Shown: piece after piece, positions 16,584 through 25,847 of the stretch
How positions within the stretch are numbered: position 1 is the stretch's first letter
Layout: each line of letters begins with the position of its first letter
Origin: Pseudobacillus lumedeiriae
GTDB lineage: Bacteria > Bacillota > Bacilli > Bacillales > Domibacillaceae
Reading direction: 5' to 3'
Assembly (NCBI RefSeq): GCF_044891285.1
Contig: NZ_JAUIYO010000001.1
Location: 1-64,000, forward strand
DNA length: 64,000 nucleotides
Made by a program: the position numbers and the translations under genes
The notes under the pieces: model-generated
The model's input: only the letters and a program-made list of their open reading frames with translations
Databases searched by the model: none
Told to the model about the DNA's origin: nothing

Positions 16584-17218
16584 TATTGATCCGTCCAATC
16601 CTTTAATAAATTTGTAAATAGGCGCTTTCTTTCCATAGAGGAGGCCGTTCTCGCCTTCTCGGCAAAAGCGGGACTGGCAAGCTCTTTTAAAATCACTTTT
16701 CTTATGGAAGAATCAAAAAATGATTGTTTAACGACCGTCCGGCAATGTTCCAAAAAATTTAAATAATCCACATAATGATCATCAAATTGCTGTTGTAACT
16801 CTCGAATAATATTTTTACTCACGCTTGGACTTGCGCCGTTTGTGCTTACCGCCATACAAAGCTTGCCTTTTTGAAAAGAAGCCGGAACAAAAAAGTCACT
16901 CTCTGCTGGATTATCAACAAGATTGACGAGCTGAAAGGAACTTGCATTCTGTTGAACACTTTTGTTTACTTCTCTGTCATTCGTCGCTGCAATAATAATC
17001 AACGCATCGGCCAAATCCTCTGGGGAAAACTTTTTTTGTTTCCACTTCACTTGATGACGATCAATCAGCTCATTCATTGCTTCTGATATTTCCGGACTAA
17101 TTACTTCAACGATGGCTGAAGCGGCAATTAACGAAGCTGCTTTTCGGGCTGCGACGGGGCCGCCCCCAACAACAACCACTTTTTTAGCAGTCAAGTTAAG
17201 CATGGCTGGATAGAGCAT
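16583..17218 (-). CDS. sirC: Precorrin-2 dehydrogenase (SirC/Met8-like)
   Basis: A 211-residue NAD-dependent dehydrogenase that oxidises precorrin-2 to sirohydrochlorin, matching the N-terminal part of CysG and B. megaterium SirC. The Rossmann motif VVVVGGGPVAARKA starts at about residue 14. IIAATND, VNLVDNPAESDFFVPA and TNGASPSVSKNI are family hallmarks. The start at 17218 (MLYPAMLNL) is preferred because AGAGGA lies 9 bases upstream. It overlaps the end of cbiA by about 23 bases. No ferrochelatase domain is fused; the chelatase is CbiX. Confidence 0.88.
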   Translation of the reverse strand: MLYPAMLNLTAKKVVVVGGGPVAARKAASLIAASAIVEVISPEISEAMNELIDRHQVKWKQKKFSPEDLADALIIIAATNDREVNKSVQQNASSFQLVNLVDNPAESDFFVPASFQKGKLCMAVSTNGASPSVSKNIIRELQQQFDDHYVDYLNFLEHCRTVVKQSFFDSSIRKVILKELASPAFAEKARTASSMERKRLFTNLLKDWTDQ

Positions 17219-18602
17219 CGTTCTCATTCCTCTGATTAGTTTGATAGTCTCGACAAGCTCTAACAAACCTGCGTGCCATTTCTGGTGAAGAGGCAAAGTG
17301 AATATGAGAATAGCCGGCGACTAAATGCTGCGTCGCAGCCCCTTCTTCTTTTTCTCCACTTCTTCCCGTCGATTTCCAAGCCGCTGGCAATATCTGTTCC
17401 CCGCTAAAAGTAGAATAGTGAAATTCATGGCCGCGCGCTTTTTCTCCAGCGGGCAAAAGAAAATTCGAGTGCATTCCCGTTAACTCCCGGTAACCGAGAG
17501 CGGCTAGTTTTTTTTGCATCGTCACCTTGCCGGAAATCACTCCGGTCATCGGATAAACATCCCCTTCTGTATCTTCAATGGAGCTTGTTAAATACATAAA
17601 ACCGCCGCATTCCGCAAGTGTGGGCATGCCTTCTGCAATGGAATGCTGCACCGAGGCTTTAGCTGCTTCATTTTCCGCCAGACGAGCAGCAAATTCTTCT
17701 GGAAAACCGCCGCCAATATATAAGCCGTCAGCCTCTTTTGGAATCGCTTCGTTTGCAAGCGGTGAGAAAAATAAGAGCTCGGCTCCGCTTGCTTCTAACA
17801 GCTCAAAGTTTTCTTTATAGTAAAAATTAAATGCCGCATCTTTCGCAACAGCGATCTTTACTGATACTTCTTGTTTTTGTTTAAAGATCGACTGCTCACT
17901 TTCTGTTATTCTAGGAGCTTGAGCTAGATTCCAAATAGCATCCAAATCAAACGTAGAGGAAACAAGATCACCAAGCCCACCGAAAAACCCAGACAATTCT
18001 CCTCTTTCTACAGATGGCACGAGACCGAGATGGCGTTCAGGAATAGCAATCGTGGATTCTTTCTTTAAATAACCAACGACAGGAACTCCGCATTCCTGTT
18101 CAATGGCTGCTTTCACGATATGAAAGTGACTTTCACTTCCTACTCTGTTTGCAATGACTCCAGCAATACTTCCGGATGGATCCATCGCTTGAAAACCTTT
18201 AACGATCGCCGCCGCACTTCTCGCCATGCTGGCACAGTTGACGACTAACAATACTGGACAATCGAGAAGCTCACTAATATCAGCTGAACTGCCTTCGTTG
18301 TTCAAAGGGTCTTTTCCATCGAAATACCCCATGACTCCTTCCACAATAGAAAGATCGGCATCCGCTGCTCCTCTAGCGTAAATGTCCCTAACCGTCTGCC
18401 GGTCGATCATCCAGCTGTCTAAATTGCGGGACGGTCTGCCGGTAACAGCTGTATGGTACGCCGAATCAATGTAATCCGGTCCACACTTAAATCCTTGCAC
18501 AGTACGCCCGCTTGCGTGAAAAGCAGCCAATAAACCGAGTGTGACGGTCGTTTTTCCCGCTCCGCTTCCTGTGCCGGCAATCATGATTCTTCTTTGACTC
18601 AT
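17196..18602 (-). CDS. cbiA: Cobyrinic acid a,c-diamide synthase
   Basis: A 468-residue ATP- and glutamine-dependent amidotransferase that amidates the a and c side chains of cobyrinate. The N-terminal P-loop is GTGSGAGKTTVTLGL, followed by GFKCGPDYIDSAYH and the LDSWM segment. The C-terminal class I-like glutaminase domain carries the catalytic Cys in TLAECGGFMYL and GYSHIHFAS near the end. The ATG at 18602 sits behind AAGGAGGAG with 6-base spacing, which fixes the start. It is the last corrin-ring modification gene of the operon in this window. Confidence 0.95.
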   Translation of the reverse strand: MSQRRIMIAGTGSGAGKTTVTLGLLAAFHASGRTVQGFKCGPDYIDSAYHTAVTGRPSRNLDSWMIDRQTVRDIYARGAADADLSIVEGVMGYFDGKDPLNNEGSSADISELLDCPVLLVVNCASMARSAAAIVKGFQAMDPSGSIAGVIANRVGSESHFHIVKAAIEQECGVPVVGYLKKESTIAIPERHLGLVPSVERGELSGFFGGLGDLVSSTFDLDAIWNLAQAPRITESEQSIFKQKQEVSVKIAVAKDAAFNFYYKENFELLEASGAELLFFSPLANEAIPKEADGLYIGGGFPEEFAARLAENEAAKASVQHSIAEGMPTLAECGGFMYLTSSIEDTEGDVYPMTGVISGKVTMQKKLAALGYRELTGMHSNFLLPAGEKARGHEFHYSTFSGEQILPAAWKSTGRSGEKEEGAATQHLVAGYSHIHFASSPEMARRFVRACRDYQTNQRNENDALSSHA

Positions 18603-18615
18603 TTCTTTCTCCTCC

Positions 18616-19743
18616 TTATGTGTGGGAGATGAAACCAACAGAAATCGTGACATTTCCTGATTTTTTCTTAGCAAGCAAAAGCTGATCGTTCCCACTCGAC
18701 AGCATCGCAGCCGGCTCACTGACGCCATATGCGCCGGTAAACTTATACACCGTTTCTGACGGCTGGCTGATCTTCTTCTGATTCAGTTCTCCCGGCTGAT
18801 AGTATTCAAAACTCCATTGATGCTTCTTCACGACTTCTAATAAACCAGCTTCATCTTTTTTCAAATCAATCGTTGCTATTGTTTTTACACTTTTGATGCT
18901 TACTTTCAACTCATCCAGCGTTTCCATAATAACTCTTTCAATTTCTTCAGCGGACGTGCCGCGGTTACAGCCGATGCCAAGCACGAGTACTTTTGGCCGA
19001 AACAGAACACCATTTTCGAGAATCACTTCTTCACTCGCTTCCAGCTGCCGATGGGATACGACGAGAGCAGCGGCCGGTTTTTCGTCTATCGCCTCTTGTA
19101 TCGAGGAGTACAAATGAATCGTATTAGGCATCGGTGTATCATACATCCACCAGTTTTTCTCGCCTGACTCCTGCACGACAGCTACTTTCTCTTCATTCAC
19201 GACGGCAGCACTGACTGGTGTCAACTTTTCATCTGACTCCCACACCCAGCCGAAACGGCGGCCGAATAAATCAACCGGAATCGTCTTTTGCACATCAGAA
19301 GCGGTTGTCACAACGGGGTAGGCACCGATTAAAGCGGCTACTTCCCGCGCAAGCTCATTCGCTCCGCCAATGTGCCCAGAAAGCACACTGATCACATGCT
19401 CTCCTTTATCATCCACAACGACAACACCAGGATCGGTTTTCTTATCTTTTAAAATTGGTGCAATCATACGGACGACGGCTCCGAGTGAAATAATAAGAAT
19501 TAATCCCTTATATTTGGCAAACAGTTCAGGCAAAAGCAAACGAACGGATCCTTCGAATAACGTAATTCCGCGTTCGTTTTCATCTCCCTGTTCAAACTTC
19601 TTCATATAATAAAGATCACTGCCATGAAATAAAGAAGCTATTTCCCTAGCAAGCTGCGTACCATGTTTGGTAATAGCAACAACGGCATAATCGCCTTTCG
19701 CTGCGATGACCGGCAATACAGTCCTGTCTGCTTTCACCGTCAC
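18616..19743 (-). CDS. cbiG: Cobalt-precorrin-5A hydrolase
   Basis: A 375-residue CbiG enzyme that opens the delta-lactone of cobalt-precorrin-5A and releases acetaldehyde, a step specific to the early-cobalt pathway. The central domain has ISLGAVVRMIAPILKDKKTDP and VISVLSGHIGGANELAREVA. The C-terminal domain begins VLGIGCNRGTS. The start is GTG at 19743, 6 bases after GGGGTGAA, and overlaps cbiF by 4 bases. Its length is normal. Confidence 0.93.
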   Translation of the reverse strand: MTVKADRTVLPVIAAKGDYAVVAITKHGTQLAREIASLFHGSDLYYMKKFEQGDENERGITLFEGSVRLLLPELFAKYKGLILIISLGAVVRMIAPILKDKKTDPGVVVVDDKGEHVISVLSGHIGGANELAREVAALIGAYPVVTTASDVQKTIPVDLFGRRFGWVWESDEKLTPVSAAVVNEEKVAVVQESGEKNWWMYDTPMPNTIHLYSSIQEAIDEKPAAALVVSHRQLEASEEVILENGVLFRPKVLVLGIGCNRGTSAEEIERVIMETLDELKVSIKSVKTIATIDLKKDEAGLLEVVKKHQWSFEYYQPGELNQKKISQPSETVYKFTGAYGVSEPAAMLSSGNDQLLLAKKKSGNVTISVGFISHT

Positions 19744-20513
19744 GATTTCACCCCCCGGCGATAACCGTGGGTAAATTCTTTATCATATAATTTCGAACGA
19801 AAGTCTTTTTGATGAATGTTCGGGTCGAGCGCCCAGCCGGCTAGAATCATCGCCTGTTTCCGAATCCCATTTTTGCGCAGATCTTCATCCAGATGCTGCA
19901 CCGTCGTCCGGACAATCTTTTCATCCGGCCATGTCGCTTTGTACACGACAGCTACCGGTGTCTCAGGAGCCCAGCCCGCTTCTATTAATTCTTTCATGAC
20001 TTTTTTCGTCAACGTCGCACTGAGGAAAAAAGCAATCGTACAATGATGCTTAGCTAATTCCGCTAATTTTTCACGTTCAGGCACCGGTGTGCGGCCTTCT
20101 GCTCTCGTTAAAATAACGGTCTGCGTTAAATCCGGAATCGTTAATTCAGCTCCCGCACTAGCTGCAGCAGCAAAAACCGAGCTGACACCAGGTACAATTT
20201 CGATGTCGACGCCTCTTTCTTTTAACAATGTGATCTGTTCCATAATGGCTCCATATACAGCCGGGTCTCCTGTGTGAAGCCGGACGACTTTTTTCCCCGC
20301 TTGTAACCGCTCGATCATCTCTTCTATCATCTCTTCTAAATGCATGCCGGCTGTCTTTAAAATTTCCGCCTCTGGCTTTGCTTCCCGAAACACTTCTTCA
20401 TTCACGAGAGAATCCGCGTATAAAATGGTATCAGCTTCTTTGATCAGGCGAAGTCCCCTCACCGTAATTAAATCTGCCGCTCCTGGTCCCGCCCCGACGA
20501 TGAACAGTTTCAT
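19740..20513 (-). CDS. cbiF: Cobalt-precorrin-4 C11-methyltransferase
   Basis: A 257-residue SAM-dependent tetrapyrrole methylase. The motifs are MKLFIVGAGPGAADLITVRG, ADSLVN, LHTGDPAVYGAI, PGVSSVFAAAASAGAELTIP and TIAFFLSATL, the CbiF/CobM pattern. The ATG at 20513 is chosen because GGTGGTGAG lies upstream; longer reads run into the upstream cbiL gene in an arginine-rich unlikely extension. It overlaps cbiG and cbiL by 4 bases each, so the three are translationally coupled. Confidence 0.93.
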   Translation of the reverse strand: MKLFIVGAGPGAADLITVRGLRLIKEADTILYADSLVNEEVFREAKPEAEILKTAGMHLEEMIEEMIERLQAGKKVVRLHTGDPAVYGAIMEQITLLKERGVDIEIVPGVSSVFAAAASAGAELTIPDLTQTVILTRAEGRTPVPEREKLAELAKHHCTIAFFLSATLTKKVMKELIEAGWAPETPVAVVYKATWPDEKIVRTTVQHLDEDLRKNGIRKQAMILAGWALDPNIHQKDFRSKLYDKEFTHGYRRGVKS

Positions 20514-21211
20514 TTTCTCACCACCATTAACGTCAAATACTCCGGTTCCGCGCCTTCGAGCTCTTCGATGTTCCAAACAATTTCCTCTTCAGATGTCACC
20601 TTAGAAACGACTGCTGCTTTATCTGTTAAATTCAGCTCTTTCAAAATCCGCAGCATCAAGTTAATCACTTTAGCCACTTTAATAAAAATAACACAGTCAT
20701 GCGCTTCAATGACTTCTTTCATGGCTTCGTAGTCATCCTTCGCTGGAACGATGGCAACAAGATCATCGCCTTCCGCAAGCGGCAGTGACAAACGGGCAGC
20801 CGCTCCATTAATCGAGGAAATGCCAGGGATGACCTTCATATTGACATCTCCATAGCGTTCTTTCATTACGTTCATCATATGAATAAACGTGCTGTACAAT
20901 AGCGGGTCTCCTTCTGTCACAAAAGCGACGTCTTTTCCTTCGTTTAGCTTTTCCCATACGGCTTCTGCCGTAGCATTCCATTCCCGCTCTAGTATGGCCG
21001 GATCTTTTGTCATTGGAAAGACGAGGCCGAGCATATCTTTTTCCGATGGATCCACATACGCATCAATGATTTTCCTCGCATAGCTTTTGCTGCCTTTTCT
21101 TTTTTTCGGGTAGGCAATAACGGGGCATTCCTGCAGTGCACGAAATGCTTTCACTGTGATCAATTCTGGATCGCCTGGTCCGACGCCTACTCCGTATAGT
21201 GTACCTGTCAT
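20510..21211 (-). CDS. cbiL: Cobalt-factor-II / precorrin-2 C20-methyltransferase
   Basis: A 233-residue methyltransferase that adds the C20 methyl group later lost during ring contraction. YGVGVGPGDPELITVKA at the N-terminus, FVTEGDPLLYSTFIHMM and IPGISSINGAAARLSLPLAEGDD are characteristic of CbiL/CobI. The length is normal and there is no signal peptide. It overlaps cbiET upstream and cbiF downstream by 4 bases each. In an operon with CbiX the substrate is expected to be cobalt-factor II. Confidence 0.93.
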   Translation of the reverse strand: MTGTLYGVGVGPGDPELITVKAFRALQECPVIAYPKKRKGSKSYARKIIDAYVDPSEKDMLGLVFPMTKDPAILEREWNATAEAVWEKLNEGKDVAFVTEGDPLLYSTFIHMMNVMKERYGDVNMKVIPGISSINGAAARLSLPLAEGDDLVAIVPAKDDYEAMKEVIEAHDCVIFIKVAKVINLMLRILKELNLTDKAAVVSKVTSEEEIVWNIEELEGAEPEYLTLMVVRK

Positions 21212-22422
21212 GATTGTGCTCCTTCCATTCTCTTTGCTGTGATGATATAAACGGGATTTAGCCCTTCCATTCTCGTTAAATGCAAAATTGGCTTACTCCT
21301 AGCTATTTGGACAAGTGTCATATCTACTTGAAACCCGCGGCTCTTGAGCGCTTGCTGGGCTTCGTACAAATTTTCAATCGTCACGACATTCATTACAATT
21401 GTGCCGCCTTCTTTCAAACGCCCGCAGCATGTATCAAAAATCCCATCTATATTTCCTGCCGTGCCGCCGATGAATACCGCATCTGGATCAGGAAAATCTT
21501 CAAGACCATCCGGTGCTTTGCCATGAACAGCTGTTATATCTGTTCGGAATTTCACAAAGTTTTCTTTCGCGTTCCTAAGATCCTCTTCGTTCTTTTCAAT
21601 GGCATACACCGCTCCATCTACGGCGATTTTTGCCGCTTCGATAGCGACAGATCCCGTGCATGTACCGATATCCCAAACGATGCTGTCCCTTTGAAGATTC
21701 ATTTGTCCAATCGTCAACACACGGATTTCTTTTTTTGTAATCAACCCTTTATCCGGCTTTCTTTGAACAAACTCTTTATCAGGTATTCCGAGCGGCCATA
21801 CTTTTGTTTCCCTGCTGCTTCGTAAAATGACAACATTTAATGGTGAACATTGGGCCGCTTTCATCTCATCAATTGACATCCACCGGCAGCGTTCGTTTTC
21901 ACCGCCGATGTTTTCCGCAATAAACACTTCGTATTCAGTCATCTCAAAACGAGACAAATAGTGAGCAATGGCTGCAGGCGAATTTACGTCATCTGTTAAT
22001 AGAGCTACCTTCGCTTTACCGTCTATCCGCTGCGCAAGGCCAGCCAGCGGCCGACCATGCAAACTGATGATTACTGCGTCACTCCAGCTTTCTCCCATTC
22101 GTGCAAAAGCGAGCTGTACGGAGCTGGGCTGCGGATAGATTTCCGCTTCGACCCCTTTCGATAAATAACCGCCAATCCCATAAAATAAAGGATCACCTGA
22201 GGCGAGGACGACTGTGTGTCCCCGCTGTTTCTGCAGTTTTTCTTTCAGCTCACGCAAGTTCCCCTTGATTGTAAATGTTTCTCCCGGATATTCAGGGAAA
22301 AATGCCAGCTGCCGCTCTCCGCCGACTAATAGCTCCGCCTCCCTAATCCATTTTTGATAGATTGGAAGAAGACTAGCCTGTCCATCATCGCCAATTCCAA
22401 TGATTTTTATCTCTTTATCCAT
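21208..22422 (-). CDS. cbiET: Fused cobalt-precorrin-6B/7 methyltransferase-decarboxylase
   Basis: A 404-residue fusion. Residues 1 to about 205 form a CbiE-type tetrapyrrole methylase (IIGIGDDGQASL, ASGDPLFYGIGGYL) that methylates C5. Residues about 215-404 form CbiT (GLITKKEIRVLTIGQ, VWDIGTCTGSVAIEAA, FIGGTAGNIDGIFD), a class I methyltransferase that methylates C15 and removes the acetate carboxyl on C12. The same fusion is called CobL in aerobic bacteria. The start overlaps cbiD by 8 bases and the end overlaps cbiL by 4. Confidence 0.93.
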   Translation of the reverse strand: MDKEIKIIGIGDDGQASLLPIYQKWIREAELLVGGERQLAFFPEYPGETFTIKGNLRELKEKLQKQRGHTVVLASGDPLFYGIGGYLSKGVEAEIYPQPSSVQLAFARMGESWSDAVIISLHGRPLAGLAQRIDGKAKVALLTDDVNSPAAIAHYLSRFEMTEYEVFIAENIGGENERCRWMSIDEMKAAQCSPLNVVILRSSRETKVWPLGIPDKEFVQRKPDKGLITKKEIRVLTIGQMNLQRDSIVWDIGTCTGSVAIEAAKIAVDGAVYAIEKNEEDLRNAKENFVKFRTDITAVHGKAPDGLEDFPDPDAVFIGGTAGNIDGIFDTCCGRLKEGGTIVMNVVTIENLYEAQQALKSRGFQVDMTLVQIARSKPILHLTRMEGLNPVYIITAKRMEGAQS

Positions 22423-23524
22423 GACGTTCCGCCTTTCCTAAACATGCCCCTTTAAACGTGTACAACGTCGTATCTACTTCTATACCGCCGCCTGCTTCTT
22501 TAATCGCATAATCACAGCAGCTGCCGCAAAGAATATCAAAAAAACGGTCGTACCCGGCAGCGGCCATTAGTTCTCCTACTTGGGAGGCTGTATTCGCATT
22601 TTTTACTTCTTCCACTTCTTCAGAAGAAGCCCCCGCTTGTCCAGCGATCTCAGCGAGAAAGTTAAAATCAACAGGGGCGCTTTTGGAGTGCACCATCATC
22701 ACCCCCTGGGCAACTTTGGAAAACTTCCCCATCATACCGACCATCGATACTTTCTTAATCCCGAGACGCTTACAATGCTTGAGCGTAAAGCCGATAAAGT
22801 CTCCCATTTCAATAAAAGCTTCTTCCTTTAAATGAGGCAATTGTTTCATCGCATATTGCTCACTTCGTCCGCCGGTCGTCACTGCCACATGGTCACAGCC
22901 GCCAGCCCGCGCTACGTGTATCGCCTGGATAATGCTTGCTTTAAAAGCGGCAGTAGAGAAAGGCATAACGATTCCGCGCGTGCCCAATATCGAAATGCCG
23001 CCAATGATCCCAAGACGGCCATTCAATGTTTTTTTGGCCATTTCCTCTCCGCCGGGAACAGAAATGATGATCTTTATCCCTTTGGAGTATTGGTAGTCCG
23101 TTAATATTTTCTCTGCTTCTGACAAAATCATTTTTCTTGGCACTGGATTAATCGCTGCCTGACCGACTTCTACAGCCAAACCGGGTTTCGTTGCCCGGCC
23201 GACTCCTTCTCCGCCGTCAAGCTCAATGCCCGGTTCATTTTTCAACATGACTTCTGCATAAATAATGGCCCCATGCGTCACATCGGGATCATCGCCCGCA
23301 TCTTTTTTGATCGCTGCAATAGCGCGGTCTTTCTGTACTTGGCAAGACTCTACGGCGAAAGTAGCAAACACTTTTGCCGGCAGGTAGATCGTCGCTGATT
23401 CTTGTTTCTCTCCTGATAACAAAGAAACTAACGCTGCCTGTACAGCAGCCGTGGCGCAGGCGCCGGTCGTATAGCCTTTTCTGAGCGGCTTTTCTTCTTT
23501 CTTCTCCTGCGCTCTCATGGTCAT
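22415..23524 (-). CDS. cbiD: Cobalt-precorrin-5B C1-methyltransferase
   Basis: A 369-residue CbiD enzyme, unrelated to the canonical tetrapyrrole methylases, which methylates C1 in the early-cobalt pathway. The N-terminal RKGYTTGACATAAVQAAL and the GGEEMAKKTLNGRLGIIGGISILGT region (residues about 170-195) are diagnostic. ATG at 23524 overlaps cbiC as ATGA. Because CbiD occurs only in the anaerobic route, its presence with CbiG and CbiX identifies the pathway type. Confidence 0.93.
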   Translation of the reverse strand: MTMRAQEKKEEKPLRKGYTTGACATAAVQAALVSLLSGEKQESATIYLPAKVFATFAVESCQVQKDRAIAAIKKDAGDDPDVTHGAIIYAEVMLKNEPGIELDGGEGVGRATKPGLAVEVGQAAINPVPRKMILSEAEKILTDYQYSKGIKIIISVPGGEEMAKKTLNGRLGIIGGISILGTRGIVMPFSTAAFKASIIQAIHVARAGGCDHVAVTTGGRSEQYAMKQLPHLKEEAFIEMGDFIGFTLKHCKRLGIKKVSMVGMMGKFSKVAQGVMMVHSKSAPVDFNFLAEIAGQAGASSEEVEEVKNANTASQVGELMAAAGYDRFFDILCGSCCDYAIKEAGGGIEVDTTLYTFKGACLGKAERHG

Positions 23525-24168
23525 TCTTTTTGCGCAAGCAGAGATAGAGCGTTCAAAGCAGCGACTGTCACTGTGCTTCCGCCTTTTCTTCCAATGTTCG
23601 TAATGTAAGGAATATCAAGCTTCGCCAGCTCCTCTTTCGATTCAGCAGCTGAAACAAACCCGACAGGCAGCCCGATTACTAGACTCGGCTTCGCCAATCC
23701 TTCTTTCACGAGACGAATCAGTTCTAATAGAGCAGTCGGCGCGTTGCCGATCGCATAAATGCCGCCGTCTCCTTTTGCTGTAGCTTTTCGCATCGATATA
23801 ATGGCTCTCGTCGTATTTAGCCGTTTTGCTTCCGCCATCACGTCTTCATCAGAAATGTACACGTGAATGCTGCCGCCGAACTTTTCGATTCGCGGCTTAC
23901 TTACACCGGACTGTACCATTTGCACGTCACAAATGACTCGTTCTCCTCTTTTAATCGCGTCAATCCCTGCTTGTATCGCCTTTGGGTGAAACAGCATACT
24001 TTTACCTAGTTCGAAATCAGCAGACGCATGCACCACACGCTGGACGACTTTATATTCTTCGTCTGTCAATGTATGCGGTCCAAATTCTTCTGTAATGATA
24101 TCAAAGCTAAGCCCTTCAATTTCCATCGGCTGAACCGTTTCCGGCTTGAATTCTGTTTTAAAGTCCAC
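23521..24168 (-). CDS. cbiC: Cobalt-precorrin-8 methylmutase
   Basis: A 215-residue mutase that moves the methyl group from C11 to C12 to form cobyrinate. The catalytic His (about residue 47) lies in RVVHASADFEL. VQSGVSK, AIGNAPTALLEL and GLPVGFVSAAESKEEL are typical. The start is GTG at 24168, overlapping the end of cbiJ by 11 bases, and the end overlaps cbiD. The length matches the family. Confidence 0.93.
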   Translation of the reverse strand: MDFKTEFKPETVQPMEIEGLSFDIITEEFGPHTLTDEEYKVVQRVVHASADFELGKSMLFHPKAIQAGIDAIKRGERVICDVQMVQSGVSKPRIEKFGGSIHVYISDEDVMAEAKRLNTTRAIISMRKATAKGDGGIYAIGNAPTALLELIRLVKEGLAKPSLVIGLPVGFVSAAESKEELAKLDIPYITNIGRKGGSTVTVAALNALSLLAQKE

Positions 24169-24949
24169 TGATTGCGCCTCCCTTAATTCCTTGTTTTTTT
24201 AATTGTTGAATCACTTCATCGAATGAAGAACAGCGGTTTTGGTACTGGATGTCAGGCCGTTCAATCACAATCGTTTTAATGCCGAGCTCTTTCGCTGCTT
24301 CGACTTTTTGATCGACCGAGCCGCGCTGGCCGCTCGCTTTCGTCACCATACATTTCACTTCATATTGTTCGTACAGTGCTTGATCAAATGCTTTCGTGAA
24401 TGGTCCTTGAATCGCTACGATATTTTTTTGCGGCAAGCCGAGATGTTCACATTTCTCCATGTTGTCTTTTCTCGGAAGCATCCGGCATATGAGACGAATG
24501 TCTGGATTTGACAGCAGTTTTTCAGTAAAAACAGCCAGCGTTTTACTTCCTGTCGTCAGCATGACCGTTCCTTTCGTATCTGCTGCTCGTTCCGCGGCCT
24601 CTTCATAAGAGGAAACATAAGTAATAAGTGGAGATTCCGCGAAATTCTGTTCTTTTCTTTCAAAACGGATATAAGGAACATTCGCTCGTTTCGCGGCCTC
24701 CATCGCGTTTTTCGATGCTTCTTCCGCGAAAGGATGGCTTGCATCAACAACCGCAGCTGCTTGTTTTTTCGTTATAAAAGTACACATCTCTTCAGCATCC
24801 ATCCGGCCGGCGAATGCTCCAATCTGCACTTGCTCCAGTTCCTTTACTGCATTCTCTGTCACGACAGAAGCAATGAGAGGATAGCCTTCCTTTTGCAGTG
24901 TCACTGCCAGCTCCCTCGCATCGCTCGTTCCAGCTAAAAAGAAAATCAT
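24158..24949 (-). CDS. cbiJ: Cobalt-precorrin-6A reductase
   Basis: A 263-residue NAD(P)H-dependent reductase of the CbiJ/CobK family, which reduces cobalt-precorrin-6A. The N-terminal nucleotide-binding motif IFFLAGTSDARELA, the VVDASHPFAEEASKNA segment, MLTTGSKTL, and TKASGQRGSVDQKVEAAKEL near the C-terminus fit the family. The ATG at 24949 overlaps the end of cbiX by 4 bases. The product would feed CbiET. Confidence 0.92.
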   Translation of the reverse strand: MIFFLAGTSDARELAVTLQKEGYPLIASVVTENAVKELEQVQIGAFAGRMDAEEMCTFITKKQAAAVVDASHPFAEEASKNAMEAAKRANVPYIRFERKEQNFAESPLITYVSSYEEAAERAADTKGTVMLTTGSKTLAVFTEKLLSNPDIRLICRMLPRKDNMEKCEHLGLPQKNIVAIQGPFTKAFDQALYEQYEVKCMVTKASGQRGSVDQKVEAAKELGIKTIVIERPDIQYQNRCSSFDEVIQQLKKQGIKGGAISGL

Positions 24950-25833
24950 TTGACTGCCTCCACCTTGATTCCTTCTTCATGATGATGGCTATGATCATGA
25001 TCGTGGTCATGATGATGATGGTGATCGATATGCTCCATCGCTTCAAAACGGTACTGGCACGTATCGCAGTTCATATACACTTCCCCTTGCAGCGCTTCTT
25101 CCACCCGGTCTTTAATGACCGTTTTTAACTTAGGATGAAAACCGAAGTATTCTGCCAGTGAAAAAGAAATGCCCGGATAGGCCGCTTGAAATTGTACGGT
25201 CATTTTTTCAAGCCGCTTAATTAAAACACCTGTAAAGAGAAAATAAGGTAAAATGATCACTTTCTTTGCACCGAGCCGAACCGTTTTTTCTACCGCTTCT
25301 TCTAGGCTCGGAGAAGTGACGCCGATAAAAGCAGTTTCAATGATAGGCACACGCAGTTTTTCCCAAAGAAGACGAGTAATTTTAAATAAGTCACTGTTTG
25401 CATCCGGGTCACTCCCTCCCCGTCCAAGCAGGATCACAGCTGGTCCCTCCTCTTCATCCTCTTTACATTCACCCGTTTCTAAAATGCGGCTTTTACAAAT
25501 TTCCACCGCTTCATAGTGAATACCGATTGGTTTGCCGTATGTAAATGCGACATGAGGATATTTCTGTTTCGCTTCATCGATTTCATGTGGAATATGAATC
25601 TTGGAATGGCCCGCTGGAAGCAGCATCAGTGGAATGAGCGCGACAGATGTGGCCCCTTTTGCTACACACGTGTCAATCCCTTTAGCAATATTGGGTTGTT
25701 CAAATTCTAAAAAACAAGTTTCATAGATAATGTTGGTCTCAAGCTCAGGGGTCAGCTTGTCAATAAATTGTCTAATTTGTTCATTTCCTTCCGGATCACG
25801 GCTGCCGTGACCGACAAATAATATAGCTTTCAT
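24946..25833 (-). CDS. cbiX: Long-form sirohydrochlorin cobaltochelatase
   Basis: A 295-residue class II chelatase that inserts cobalt into sirohydrochlorin. Two CbiX repeats are visible: LFVGHGSRDPEGNEQI at the N-terminus with IPLMLLPAGHSKIHIP, and VILLGRGGSDPD with LPYFLFTGVLIKR in the second half. The C-terminal tail carries MNCDTCQ (an MXCXXC motif, linked to an iron-sulfur cluster in the B. megaterium homologue) followed by a His/Asp-rich stretch with more than ten His, probably metal storage or delivery. ATG 25833 lies behind AAAGGAG, which overlaps the cbiH60 stop codon. Confidence 0.94.
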   Translation of the reverse strand: MKAILFVGHGSRDPEGNEQIRQFIDKLTPELETNIIYETCFLEFEQPNIAKGIDTCVAKGATSVALIPLMLLPAGHSKIHIPHEIDEAKQKYPHVAFTYGKPIGIHYEAVEICKSRILETGECKEDEEEGPAVILLGRGGSDPDANSDLFKITRLLWEKLRVPIIETAFIGVTSPSLEEAVEKTVRLGAKKVIILPYFLFTGVLIKRLEKMTVQFQAAYPGISFSLAEYFGFHPKLKTVIKDRVEEALQGEVYMNCDTCQYRFEAMEHIDHHHHHDHDHDHSHHHEEGIKVEAVK

Positions 25834-25847
25834 TTCTATATGCTCCT

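Noticed and set aside
25000..25030. GATGATGATG microsatellite
   Set aside because: In frame it encodes the His-rich tail typical of long CbiX proteins.
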